Shown one piece after another: positions 1-7,918 of a DNA stretch of 17,090 nt. The stretch is from contig JAIOJM010000333.1 of assembly GCA_019911785.1 (NCBI GenBank), positions 1 through 17,090 on the forward strand, given 5' to 3'. Below the pieces are notes generated by a model. That model worked only from the letters and a program-made list of their open reading frames with translations, did no database searches and was not told the DNA's origin. Made by a program: the position numbers and the translations under genes. The stretch comes from Sulfuricella sp. Its GTDB lineage: Bacteria > Pseudomonadota > Gammaproteobacteria > Burkholderiales > Sulfuricellaceae. Position 1 is the first letter of the stretch. Each line of letters opens with the position of its first letter.

Positions 1-2
1 CA

Positions 3-551
3 TTTAACAATACCAAGACACGCGTCGCGGGTTTTTATGGCCACTTGCCAACCAAGTACAAGCCAGGCACAGTAGACCCGCTTACATCCGGGGAAATTAC
101 GACAGACGTGATGTGGCTGTCAGGTATGCATGAGATTATGCCAAAACTGACACTCACTGCAGAAGCGTTCTTGCCGCGCATCGCATACGACGGACTTGGG
201 CCGTTAATTCCGAACAGGAACGTATACCCGCTTGGATGGTATCTCCAGGCGACCTATGCCCATTCAAACAGTCTTGAGTTTTATGGCCGGTACGACCAGA
301 CGTATAAGGACAAGTTTGATAAAAGCGGAGAGAAGAACTCAGCGGCAACAGGCATGCCAAAGCACTCGTTCTATGCGTCAGACTGGACGGTTGGCCTGAA
401 TTATTTCTATTCACCAAGCCTGATTATTTCTGCCGAGTTCCATCGCATCAATGGAACGGCTTTCTTGCCTCGACTGGACAACCCTGATCCGAGCATGACA
501 AGCGAGCGGTGGAACATGTTCGGCCTGCAAGCTTCATATAATTTCCGTTGA
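3..551 (+). CDS. Outer-membrane beta-barrel protein, 3' end (partial)
   Basis: This reading frame is open from the first bases of the window to a TGA at 549-551, so the true start lies upstream; a TTG at 45 is an internal codon, not a convincing start. The visible ~180 residues alternate polar and aromatic/hydrophobic residues in short strands, such as GWYLQATYAH, LEFYGRYDQTY, WTVGLNYFY and LIISAEFHRI, joined by charged loops. The protein ends in an amphipathic strand, GLQASYNFR. This is the pattern of a porin-like outer-membrane barrel; the usual terminal Phe is followed here by one Arg. No specific family or substrate can be named. Its stop overlaps the start of the downstream histidine kinase (TGATG), so the two are probably co-translated, and the barrel may be functionally linked to the sensor. 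Barrel nature is inferred from residue pattern only. Confidence 0.6.
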   Translation, partial: FNNTKTRVAGFYGHLPTKYKPGTVDPLTSGEITTDVMWLSGMHEIMPKLTLTAEAFLPRIAYDGLGPLIPNRNVYPLGWYLQATYAHSNSLEFYGRYDQTYKDKFDKSGEKNSAATGMPKHSFYASDWTVGLNYFYSPSLIISAEFHRINGTAFLPRLDNPDPSMTSERWNMFGLQASYNFR

Positions 552-2080
552 TGCCGAAACAGGCGCACAGCCTTTTTGATCTTCGTGTTTTAGCGATCGC
601 GGGCTTCGCGTTAATCGCGGTTTTTACGGTTCAGAATTACTGGGCCCAGAAGCAACTGTCCAACCTTATTTCCGCCCAGCGCACGGATATTGTGCATAAC
701 GCAGGAACGGCCGTCAGTTCCGTTCTTTTTGAACGAAGTCTCCGTCTGGTCAACTCCACGGAAATGCTGGCCGCAACAGACGCCGTAACTTCGTCCATGT
801 CCAGCCCATCTACACAAGCGTCGGTGCGACTGTCAGATATCCTTTCACGGTTCATCGTCAACGTGAATACGAAAGGTGTTTGCTTTTTCGGCGCCAATGG
901 GGCCGAGCTGTTCCCATGCGATATTCCTGATGCAAAATTGCTGGCAGCAAAGTCCGCCCTCCAAAAAACGCCGAAATTTTCTATCATCTGCAACCAAACA
1001 GAATGTGAGCATTACATTGCAGTGCCGACGCTGCGCGCCGGGAAAGATGTTGGGGTGGTTGTCGCCGCTTACGGCATGGAAGAGGTTTTTCAAACGCTAG
1101 AGAAAACGTCGGGCACGAAGACGTCTATTCGTCAGTGTAGCGGCATCAAGGAAAAAGAGTCAGCGGATGGGGTGTTAGAAATCGAATTTAACGACACAAT
1201 AACGGGCTTGCCTGAAGGATATGGACTTCCTGATGGATTTTGTTATCACTCCAGATTTGATATTAGCAAGGAACGCGCTACTATCAAAGACCTGTCGCGC
1301 CAACAAATCATCACGGCTGTCTCTGGAATCGCCATTCTTGGCACCGTCCTCCTGTTATTGTATATATCTGATCGTCGCATCTACTATCGAAAGTTAAATG
1401 ATGAGTCTCAGGCAAGACACCGAAAATCCGAAACGCTAGACCGCGCATCCAGAAATTTCGAGATCGAGCGTAAAATGCTGGCCACAGAACTGCATGACGA
1501 ATTGGGCCAGAGACTGGTGCCGATCCGTTTTAATGTCAGCATCCTGCGCTCGTTGATCGAAAAACATAATCTTCCTGAACTGGAGGCAATCTCAAAATCC
1601 ATCGAAAAGGATATAGAGAACATGAGCCGAGGGGTGTCCGCATTGGTCAATTCGTTGCGCCCGCCATTACTCGACACAATGGGACTGAGAGGGAGCATTG
1701 AGGCGATCGTGGATGAATACCAGGTTGTTATGCCTGAATGTCGTATCCGGTTCATTGTTGATGAGACCGTCGATCTTGAGCAGCTTGACGATGCATCGCA
1801 GGTTGCTCTCTACCGAGCGGTTCAAGAGAGCCTGACAAACATTTCAAAGCACGCGCAGGGGGCTTCTCTTGTCAGAATCTCCATTTCAATAGGAGACAAG
1901 GGGGTGAAGCTCAAAGTGAGCGACAATGGGCCCGGGTTTAAGGTTGATGAAGATTCATTCGGCGGGATGGGGCTACGCGGAATGAAAGAGCGCGCGTTTG
2001 CGATGAACGGGAAGTGTTCGATCTATTCCGAGCCGAACAAGGGAACCTCCATCCAGTTCGAGTTGCCAGTGAAGCACTAA
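551..2080 (+). CDS. Membrane-bound sensor histidine kinase, NarL/NarX (HisKA_3) type
   Basis: A 509-residue two-component sensor kinase. I chose the ATG at 551, which overlaps the upstream stop (TGATG); a TTG three bases earlier is less likely. Transmembrane segments lie at about residues 13-30 and 253-273, enclosing a ~220-residue periplasmic sensor region with six cysteines (111, 123, 147, 152, 196, 231) and no family I recognise. After a short linker the HisKA_3 dimerisation helix carries the phosphoacceptor His315 in ELHDELGQR. The HATPase domain has the N box (QESLTN, Asn430), the G1 box (DNGPGF, from Asp458) and a GMGLRGMKER glycine-rich lid. All motifs look intact, so the kinase is probably active. 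It likely phosphorylates the NarL-type regulator encoded convergently at 2077-2736. The signal is unknown; the paired cysteines could form disulfides or sense redox or metal, which is inference. Confidence 0.93.
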   Translation: MPKQAHSLFDLRVLAIAGFALIAVFTVQNYWAQKQLSNLISAQRTDIVHNAGTAVSSVLFERSLRLVNSTEMLAATDAVTSSMSSPSTQASVRLSDILSRFIVNVNTKGVCFFGANGAELFPCDIPDAKLLAAKSALQKTPKFSIICNQTECEHYIAVPTLRAGKDVGVVVAAYGMEEVFQTLEKTSGTKTSIRQCSGIKEKESADGVLEIEFNDTITGLPEGYGLPDGFCYHSRFDISKERATIKDLSRQQIITAVSGIAILGTVLLLLYISDRRIYYRKLNDESQARHRKSETLDRASRNFEIERKMLATELHDELGQRLVPIRFNVSILRSLIEKHNLPELEAISKSIEKDIENMSRGVSALVNSLRPPLLDTMGLRGSIEAIVDEYQVVMPECRIRFIVDETVDLEQLDDASQVALYRAVQESLTNISKHAQGASLVRISISIGDKGVKLKVSDNGPGFKVDEDSFGGMGLRGMKERAFAMNGKCSIYSEPNKGTSIQFELPVKH

Positions 2081-2736
2081 ATTGAGCTGATCAGTCCGTA
2101 CTTGATGGCAATGCGGGTAAAGTCCGCGTCAACACAGTTTAATGCCTTGCGGATAGATGCCACGCGATTGGAGATGCTTTTAGTGGTTACCCCCAGTCGC
2201 TCGCGCGCCCCCTCTAGCCTGACCCCTTCGGCGAGCATCACAAACAGCTCCAACTCTTTTTCTGTCAGGACCGTGCGAGGATCCTCGCGGTCAGCGCGCA
2301 TCTGGTAGGCGGCCAGCTTGTCACCCAAGCCAGGTACGAAAAAAAACTTCCCTTCATCTGCGGCACGGATTGCATCGATCAGCATCATCGGGCTATCGGA
2401 TTTTGTGACATAGCCCAACACTCCCATGCGGTAGGCGGAAGCAACCGTCTGTATTGCATCGCGCATCGAAAAAACAACTATTCGTTCCTTCGGGTTTTTC
2501 TTGATCAGCTTTTCAATCAGAGAGAGCCCGTTAGATTCTTCCAGATTAAGGTCGACCACGATGACGTCTGGATGAACGTCCGGAATTTTAGCCAAAGCCT
2601 CCACCTCGCTGATGGCCTCTCCAACGCAGGTAATCTTCTTCCCCCCTTCGGAGGTGTGCGCGAACAACTCTATCAGTCCACTCCGGACAATGAGGTGGTC
2701 TTCTACAATAAAAGCTCTAATTGATTGATGCGACAT
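2077..2736 (-). CDS. Two-component response regulator, NarL/FixJ family
   Basis: A 219-residue regulator with an N-terminal receiver domain and a C-terminal LuxR-type helix-turn-helix. In the receiver, the acidic pocket is Glu12-Asp13, the phosphorylated residue is Asp62 (VVDLNLEES) and the conserved Lys is 112 (VTKSD). The DNA-binding region spans about 157-201, from LTEKELELFVMLAEG to ISNRVASIRKAL. Both domains look complete. The gene is convergent with the kinase gene, and the two coding regions overlap by four bases at their stops, an arrangement that suggests the pair but prevents a shared operon. Start: ATG at 2736 on the minus strand, preceded by a short TTAGG ribosome site. Its upstream region is shared with the divergent FlhD-like gene and holds a 14-bp inverted repeat, so it may control itself and/or that gene; this is inferred from position. 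Confidence 0.92.
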   Translation of the reverse strand: MSHQSIRAFIVEDHLIVRSGLIELFAHTSEGGKKITCVGEAISEVEALAKIPDVHPDVIVVDLNLEESNGLSLIEKLIKKNPKERIVVFSMRDAIQTVASAYRMGVLGYVTKSDSPMMLIDAIRAADEGKFFFVPGLGDKLAAYQMRADREDPRTVLTEKELELFVMLAEGVRLEGARERLGVTTKSISNRVASIRKALNCVDADFTRIAIKYGLISSI

Positions 2737-2785
2737 ATAAATACCTAATTAACCACGCACCTTCGTATTTTGACACAAGATTGAA

Positions 2786-2818
2786 AGCACGGGCAAACAA
2801 AGTCTGTTTGCCCGTGCT
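2786..2818. promoter_or_regulatory. Perfect 14-bp inverted repeat between divergent genes
   Basis: The arms AGCACGGGCAAACA (2786-2799) and TGTTTGCCCGTGCT (2805-2818) are exact reverse complements around a 5-base spacer. The repeat lies in the 180-bp region upstream of both the leftward response regulator and the rightward FlhD-like gene. No T-run follows on either strand, so it is a poor intrinsic terminator. It may be an operator for a dimeric regulator, an RNA hairpin in a 5' leader, or part of a transfer origin. Presence of the repeat is certain; its role is not known. Confidence 0.6.
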
Positions 2819-2916
2819 AATAAGGGAAAATATCACCTGATTACGCGGGAAAAGTGTTCCATTATTTTTGGTTCTTTAGTACCATACGAAAAAACCAAGC
2901 GTCATGGAGCATGAAA

Positions 2917-3348
2917 ATGGATGATTTGAGAATGCTGAATGAGCGGATTATGGCGCACCTGGGCGTGAGTGGGCCAGTGTCCGAGCACATCCTTCAGTAT
3001 GTAACGATCTGCTTGGGCAAGCTCAAGCCGGGTGCTACGGAGCTGACAGGTTTTATCCCCGGCGCCAACAAGAACACCTTGGACGTGACTTCCTTGAATC
3101 GCACCTATCTTGATTTTGCACGGCTTGTTGCACGAGACATCATCTCCGGCCATTACGATGGACTGCTGGTCCTCGGCGTGGATATGGCTCAAGCAAGGGC
3201 GCTAGCCAACTTGAATAGCCAGCAGATCATAAACATGGCCCTCCGCTGGGGTGGGATGATTTTTACCCCGGCAAGTGTTTGCAAGCATGCGGAGGCGCTG
3301 CACTATAAGTCCCACCCGCATTTCGCCACTGCCATTTTGGCGGCGTGA
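2917..3348 (+). CDS. FlhD-like transcriptional activator subunit (SetD/AcaD-type)
   Basis: A 143-residue protein whose residues ~60-117 match the FlhD pattern. The stretch NRTYLDFARLVARDI, followed by LLVLGVDMAQARALANLN and QQIINMAL, parallels the E. coli FlhD segment with LAQRLI, FRLGIN and LAALTLPQMVKLA. FlhD partners FlhC in a heterohexamer that activates sigma-70 promoters; in SXT/R391 (SetCD) and IncA/C (AcaCD) relatives of FlhDC are the master activators of transfer. The call is supported by the next gene, a clear FlhC relative whose start overlaps this stop. I place the start at ATG 2917, which has GGAG at the right distance (2906-2909); an ATG at 2911 and one at 2854 are in frame alternatives. 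The N-terminal ~55 residues are longer than in flagellar FlhD and I cannot assign them. The FlhD call from memory is moderately sure. Confidence 0.75.
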   Translation: MDDLRMLNERIMAHLGVSGPVSEHILQYVTICLGKLKPGATELTGFIPGANKNTLDVTSLNRTYLDFARLVARDIISGHYDGLLVLGVDMAQARALANLNSQQIINMALRWGGMIFTPASVCKHAEALHYKSHPHFATAILAA

Positions 3349-3356
3349 GGTGCAGC

Positions 3357-3995
3357 ATGTATAAGGCAACCCCGATTCCAGAGTCCGCCACCATTGAAGA
3401 CCCCCTCTGGACGGCCAGATTCCACGACCTCGCCAATGCTATGGTGCTTATGAGCACCAGACCCAAAATCATATCCCGCTATACGGGACTCTCCCCTCGC
3501 CAAGTAACTGAAAGGTATGTCCGGCTAACAAACGACGTCGCCAGCCCGGGCCGCATGGGAAACGGACATCCCAAGCGCTTTGCCATTCCTCATGATCGCG
3601 GGGGATTGGACTGGACGATTCAGTCCGCGGTATTCACCAATTGCTACTTAGAACTCGAGGCTGCCATGGGCGAGCTGGTCAATCGAGGGTGGCTTCTAGC
3701 TACAACCTACCATGCGTATTGCCGTTTAACCGAGCCGGCCTTCCAGGAAACGAAGATGAGGCGCCTGACTATCAACGCAGCGTATGACCTGATGACCCAC
3801 GTGGGATTCGGGCAATATCGGAAGCGGGCCGCCCTGGCGCAACAACAATGTGAATGCTGTGGAACCCACTTCCTGGTGGTGACAGAAGCCGAGCTGGATA
3901 ACCAGCATTGCCCGATGTGCGCCCTGGATAAAAACTACCAGCGTTTGGTCGAAAATTCGGCCAAGTTGCGCGAGCAAGCCGTGCAGCACGGTTAA
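3357..3995 (+). CDS. FlhC-like zinc-binding transcriptional activator subunit (SetC/AcaC-type)
   Basis: A 212-residue FlhC relative. The diagnostic feature is the C-terminal zinc site: Cys165-x2-Cys168 (in CECCG), 17 residues on Cys185, then x2-Cys188 (CPMC). This spacing equals that of the four zinc ligands of E. coli FlhC (C137, C140, C157, C160). The N-terminal half contains a helical segment where FlhC binds DNA (TRPKIISRYTGLSPRQVTERYVRL). Start: ATG 3357 with GAGG six bases upstream; a GTG at 3345 that overlaps the preceding stop is an alternative. With the FlhD-like protein it should form the activator of the transfer operons. Placing this pair directly upstream of traI is compact, and a candidate binding site follows at 4008-4048. 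Known in the family: activation of tra operons and excision genes by SetCD/AcaCD. Inferred here: the targets. Confidence 0.85.
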   Translation: MYKATPIPESATIEDPLWTARFHDLANAMVLMSTRPKIISRYTGLSPRQVTERYVRLTNDVASPGRMGNGHPKRFAIPHDRGGLDWTIQSAVFTNCYLELEAAMGELVNRGWLLATTYHAYCRLTEPAFQETKMRRLTINAAYDLMTHVGFGQYRKRAALAQQQCECCGTHFLVVTEAELDNQHCPMCALDKNYQRLVENSAKLREQAVQHG

Positions 3996-4007
3996 TTTCA
4001 AGATCAA

Positions 4008-4048
4008 AACCCAAAACTGCCGTTAACGCGGCAATCCTAGCGGCATTT
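4008..4048 (+). promoter_or_regulatory. Candidate activator site A, upstream of traI
   Basis: A 41-base stretch that aligns without gaps to 9073-9113. It shares 18 of the first 19 bases (core AACCCAAAACTGCYGTTAA) and 29 of 41 overall. Inside it is an inverted repeat TGCCG (4018-4022) / CGGCA (4029-4033), with a second CGGCA copy at 4041-4045. It lies 41-81 bases before the traI start, in the only non-coding gap between the FlhC-like gene and traI. It is the leading candidate binding site for the FlhDC-like activator; protein binding is inferred. Confidence 0.55.
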
Positions 4049-4088
4049 ACTGGCTGTCAGATGGAGAGAACAACGGGATAATTCGCCC

Positions 4089-5999
4089 ATGTTCACCTCC
4101 ATCAAACGACTTCTCGGCCTGACGCCAAGCCATCCTTCCCAACACGCTCAACCGGTTCTTGAGCATGGACCGGATATATACGATGGGGATGACGTCGGTG
4201 ATTACGCTATCACCCGCTACCCGCCTTTCGATCAAGGCATCCCACTAACAAAAATCGACAAACTGATTCACTCCCAGCAGGAGCTCATCACGCGGATATT
4301 TCGTACCGCTGGCGTGTCCCGCGCGGACTTTGAGCAGCAGTATGAGCCGGTGATTAGAAATCTTGCTCGTCATGTGCACCTCCTGCCAGCTACGTCGACA
4401 ACCTACTTTCGAGGTACTGGCGGGTTATTCAGGATGAGTCTTGAGGTCGGCCTGAATTCATTGCAGTCGGCCAATGTGGCCGTTTTTCCTGTCGGCGGCG
4501 GAGTAGAGCGGCGCTTCTTTATCCAGCCGAAGTGGTCTCTGGCCACATTCCTTGCGGGATTGTGCAGCCAGAACTACCGGACGGTGAATTCCATGGCGGT
4601 ACTGACCAGGAATCACCAGCAATGGACGCCACTTCTTTCTCACTTGTACGACTGGGCAGAAGAGCAGGGGGCCGACGTTTACTTCGTCCGCTGGATGGAC
4701 GATGTGCAGGTTCAAGGGGCGCAGGCCTGTGCGGCTTATTCCATCAGCCAGGTGGTTCCGCATGAAGTCCTCCAATGGCTTGCTTCAGACAATAACCAGG
4801 TTGTGCCATCCATGACGGCGGCCATCGCCGGTGTCGAGACAAATGCGAGCGAGAATCCTATCTCCCGTCTTGTGGCGCCTGTCATTACTCGAGTGATTGA
4901 AGATGATCTCAAGCGATCCGCGACCAACTATGGGCATCTGGTTATTGGCGCTCACCTGGAACCGCATCTGGTGGATGCCATGCGGCGCCTTGTGCGCAGT
5001 GGTAAGTGGGTAGCGAACAATCAGGCCGCCGGCGGACGCCTGTGGGTTGGCGCCGAGGGCGTATTCATCGACTGGCCAACCGCCGCCCAGGACATTTCCA
5101 ATCTCTTGTCACGGGATTCCTTTGCGGGCATCCCAAAAGATCAGGACACCCTGGCGGATCTGCTGGTCAACGCCGGCCTGCTGCAACCGACCCCAAAAGG
5201 AAGCCGCTACTGGACGATCACCGTTCCTAACACGCTCGAAGCGAAGGACGGAATGGTGAAGCTCAAGCAAGGTGAGGTGATCTTCCCGCAGGGGTTCGAT
5301 TTCGAGCCTTTCCGCAATGTCCAGTTGACGCTGACGTCAACACCTAACCCTTCTCCTGTGCCTCCAAAGAATACGGGCACAGCAACTCAACCGGCAGCGC
5401 CAGCCAAGAGCGATCAGGCAAGCACAGTTGCGCCAGAGAAGAAATCCAACCAGGACAGCAACACGGCCAGTAAAGAGGAAACAGCGTCAACACCCGGTCA
5501 AGGAAGAAAGCGGAACAAACCTAAGCCGCCAGCCCATGCGCCAAGCAAGGCGGAAGAAGTGTCGCCGGCAGAGAACATGCCACCGTTTGAAGAAGTGCCT
5601 TTGCCTGAGTCAATCCCTGATTGTGACGAGGGCGCTGAGACAGGGGTTAGCGCCGGCAGACCAAACTCAAGCTCGGCCGATCGCCTTCTGGGTTCCCTTA
5701 AAAAGGGCAACGCATGGCTTCTGCAGGAGGTTGTCAACAATTACCACAAGAAGACGCTCACCGGAGTTGTGGCGGATTTACCCTATGGTGTGGGTATTTC
5801 GCATGACGAACTGAGCGCCCATGGCCAGCCAGTCATGGAGTTGTTCGAAGAGTTGGCCATGAAGCAATGGCTCTGGCAGGACAAGACTCGGTTAAGCCGT
5901 CGGATTCACCCGGTAGAGGTGGATGGCAAGACTTATAAGATGATGGTGCTCAAACCGGACATCGCTGCCGGATTGGGTTTCGGCACAGCAAAAACGTGA
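4089..5999 (+). CDS. traI: TraI_2-domain (MobH-family) relaxase-like protein with degenerate HD site
   Basis: A 636-residue protein encoded immediately before TraD, as in SXT/R391 and IncA/C elements, where TraI is the MobH relaxase that nicks at oriT. The TraI_2 framework is visible: HLLPATS (97-103), GGLFRMSLEVGL (111-122), an LATFLAGL helix (151-158) and a C-terminal TraI_2_C-like winged segment around 305-345 (GGRLWVGAEGVFIDWP). A Pro/Ser/Lys-rich low-complexity linker spans about 415-525, followed by a folded tail to 636. Oddly, family members as I remember them read HHH before GGL, RHSLEV after it, and HDxGK in the LAGL helix. Here those places hold TYF, RMSLEV and CSQNYRT, so the metal ligands appear lost. 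It may be a non-catalytic relaxosome protein or use other residues. No strong ribosome site; start ATG 4089. Confidence 0.8.
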   Translation: MFTSIKRLLGLTPSHPSQHAQPVLEHGPDIYDGDDVGDYAITRYPPFDQGIPLTKIDKLIHSQQELITRIFRTAGVSRADFEQQYEPVIRNLARHVHLLPATSTTYFRGTGGLFRMSLEVGLNSLQSANVAVFPVGGGVERRFFIQPKWSLATFLAGLCSQNYRTVNSMAVLTRNHQQWTPLLSHLYDWAEEQGADVYFVRWMDDVQVQGAQACAAYSISQVVPHEVLQWLASDNNQVVPSMTAAIAGVETNASENPISRLVAPVITRVIEDDLKRSATNYGHLVIGAHLEPHLVDAMRRLVRSGKWVANNQAAGGRLWVGAEGVFIDWPTAAQDISNLLSRDSFAGIPKDQDTLADLLVNAGLLQPTPKGSRYWTITVPNTLEAKDGMVKLKQGEVIFPQGFDFEPFRNVQLTLTSTPNPSPVPPKNTGTATQPAAPAKSDQASTVAPEKKSNQDSNTASKEETASTPGQGRKRNKPKPPAHAPSKAEEVSPAENMPPFEEVPLPESIPDCDEGAETGVSAGRPNSSSADRLLGSLKKGNAWLLQEVVNNYHKKTLTGVVADLPYGVGISHDELSAHGQPVMELFEELAMKQWLWQDKTRLSRRIHPVEVDGKTYKMMVLKPDIAAGLGFGTAKT

Positions 6000-6012
6000 G
6001 GCGAATCGGAGC

Positions 6013-7917
6013 ATGTTACTAAGAAAATACGAAATGCCGTGGCGCACGGCTTACGAGGCATATTCTGCCGCGGTCTGGAGTCTTTGCTTAGTCTGGCTGG
6101 CTTATGTCTGGTACACGACCGCCGCCCCCGAACTGCCCTTCTATTACCTATTTGGCCTTTCTTTTCTGTTTCTGCTTTTCAATCTTTTCCGGGCTTGGGA
6201 GATATGGCGCCTGAAATGGTCGCTTGGCGGCAAAGGCATTTCCTTTATCACGGATGAGGCATTGAAAGAAAAGTGTGAACTGCTGGAAGGTTCGTTGTGG
6301 GTGGGGAAGGGATTTGATTGGACTCCAATCCACACTCAGCGCGTCTACGAAATCAAGCGAGCAGACCCGGAGGATTTCTATCCACCCAAGCCGATCATGT
6401 GGCTGACGGAGCAATGGACTGGTGAACAGGTCGGCGCGAACACACCGGAGTTTATCGGTGCGCCATGGATTCACGGGGTCAATGCCGGAGAAGAGGATCT
6501 ATTCGTTCCAATCCAGAACTTCATTGGTAATAGCCTGCTGGTTGGGACCACGCGCTGCGGCAAGACGCGCTTTCTGGAATTGATTGCCGAAATGGCCATT
6601 AATCTTGGCTATACCGTGATCGCCATTGACCCGAAGGGCGATCAGCCTTTTGAGGAATCGCTGAAGGCCGCTTGCAAGCATTCCGGTCGTGAGTCTGATT
6701 ACGTGCGTCTCCATTTGGCCTTCCCTTCTCAGAGCGCAAGGGTGGATCCTCTCAAAAACTACACCAACCCATCGGACCTGGCTTCACGTATCGCGGCACT
6801 GATGCCGGGCGGTGATAAGTCCTCATCATTCCGTGACTTTGCCTGGGGCGTATTGAACGCGATTGTGATGGGGATGCTGGCCACGGGAGAGAAGCCATCC
6901 CTTGTTGGCATTCGCTCTTATGTGGACAACGGGATTGCCGATCTGCTCATGCGGGTGATGTTGCAATTCTTTGACCGGGAATTGCCACCCAACTGGGAAG
7001 TGGAGGTCTCGGCATATGCGCGGACGTTAAAACAGGCCAAAGGAAAGAAAGGGCAAGAGGATGGCGAGGTTCTAGTGCGCCAATCCCTGCATTTGCTGCT
7101 GGACTATTACCTTGAAATTATTGTCCCAAGGGGGCACCGCAACGAGGCAGTGGAAGCCTTGTCCACCATCTACAAGCATGACACTGCGCACTATTCGAAG
7201 ATGATCGCCAACCTGGTGCCGATTCTCGGGATGTTGACGACCGGTGAACTAGGCAGCTTGCTGTCACCGAATCCTCGTGACGTGTCCGACACTCGCCCCA
7301 TGACGGATCTGGCATCACTTATCCGTGCAAACTCTGTCGTCTATATCGGCCTGGACTCCCTTGCAAACAAGACGATCTCGTCGGCGGTCGGATCCATGCT
7401 GCTTTCCGACCTGACATCGGTGGCGGCCGGTTTCTACAACTACGGTGGCCAGCACAAGATATTCCTGCTCGTGGACGAGGCAAGCGAGGTGGTTAACGAT
7501 CCATATATCGCGATGCTCAACAAATCCGCCGGCGCGGGTTTCATCAACGTCGCGGCAATCCAGACCATTCCGGATCTCGCCGCTCGCTTCGAGAGCATGG
7601 ACAAAGCACGGCAGATGCTGGGCAACTTCAACAATCTCTTTGCCATGCGGATCAAGGATCGGGTAACGCAGGATTTCGTGACGGAAACCTTTGGCGAAAC
7701 CTACGTGCATAGCTCCCAGGTGATCCAGGCAACAAGCTCGTCCACCGAGAAGACCATTACGCACTTCACGGGATCAGTACAGGAGCGGGTAACCGAAACC
7801 CTGGAAGCGGTGTTGCCGACAGACGTGCTGGGCCAGTTGCCGAACTGGCAGTACATTGCTGCCGTGTCTGGCGGACGCCTGATCAAAGGCCGGTTGCCGA
7901 TCATTACCCACGAATAA
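6013..7917 (+). CDS. traD: Type IV coupling protein TraD
   Basis: A 634-residue TraD/VirD4-type ATPase that delivers the relaxosome to the secretion channel and drives DNA transfer at the inner membrane. The N-terminus carries two membrane segments (about 20-37 and 41-60), after the YEMPWRTAYEAY start typical of SXT-type TraD. Walker A is GTTRCGKTR (178-186) and Walker B is FLLVDEASE with Asp488-Glu489; an IDPKGDQPF motif (205-213) follows strand 2. Length fits the family. The gene lies 13 bases after traI; start ATG 6013 has GAGG about 11 bases upstream, and an in-frame ATG at 6034 is possible but would remove conserved N-terminal residues. The protein looks complete and functional. It is followed one base after its stop by the next ORF, so traI, traD and the two genes behind them form one operon. 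Confidence 0.95.
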   Translation: MLLRKYEMPWRTAYEAYSAAVWSLCLVWLAYVWYTTAAPELPFYYLFGLSFLFLLFNLFRAWEIWRLKWSLGGKGISFITDEALKEKCELLEGSLWVGKGFDWTPIHTQRVYEIKRADPEDFYPPKPIMWLTEQWTGEQVGANTPEFIGAPWIHGVNAGEEDLFVPIQNFIGNSLLVGTTRCGKTRFLELIAEMAINLGYTVIAIDPKGDQPFEESLKAACKHSGRESDYVRLHLAFPSQSARVDPLKNYTNPSDLASRIAALMPGGDKSSSFRDFAWGVLNAIVMGMLATGEKPSLVGIRSYVDNGIADLLMRVMLQFFDRELPPNWEVEVSAYARTLKQAKGKKGQEDGEVLVRQSLHLLLDYYLEIIVPRGHRNEAVEALSTIYKHDTAHYSKMIANLVPILGMLTTGELGSLLSPNPRDVSDTRPMTDLASLIRANSVVYIGLDSLANKTISSAVGSMLLSDLTSVAAGFYNYGGQHKIFLLVDEASEVVNDPYIAMLNKSAGAGFINVAAIQTIPDLAARFESMDKARQMLGNFNNLFAMRIKDRVTQDFVTETFGETYVHSSQVIQATSSSTEKTITHFTGSVQERVTETLEAVLPTDVLGQLPNWQYIAAVSGGRLIKGRLPIITHE

Positions 7918-7918
7918 G

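Noticed and set aside
45..551. TTG at 45 as the start of the first gene
   Set aside because: The frame is open to the window edge and the protein is mid-barrel, so the gene is cut by the window.
2786..2818. Inverted repeat as a rho-independent terminator
   Set aside because: It lies upstream, not downstream, of both flanking genes and has no T-run on either side.
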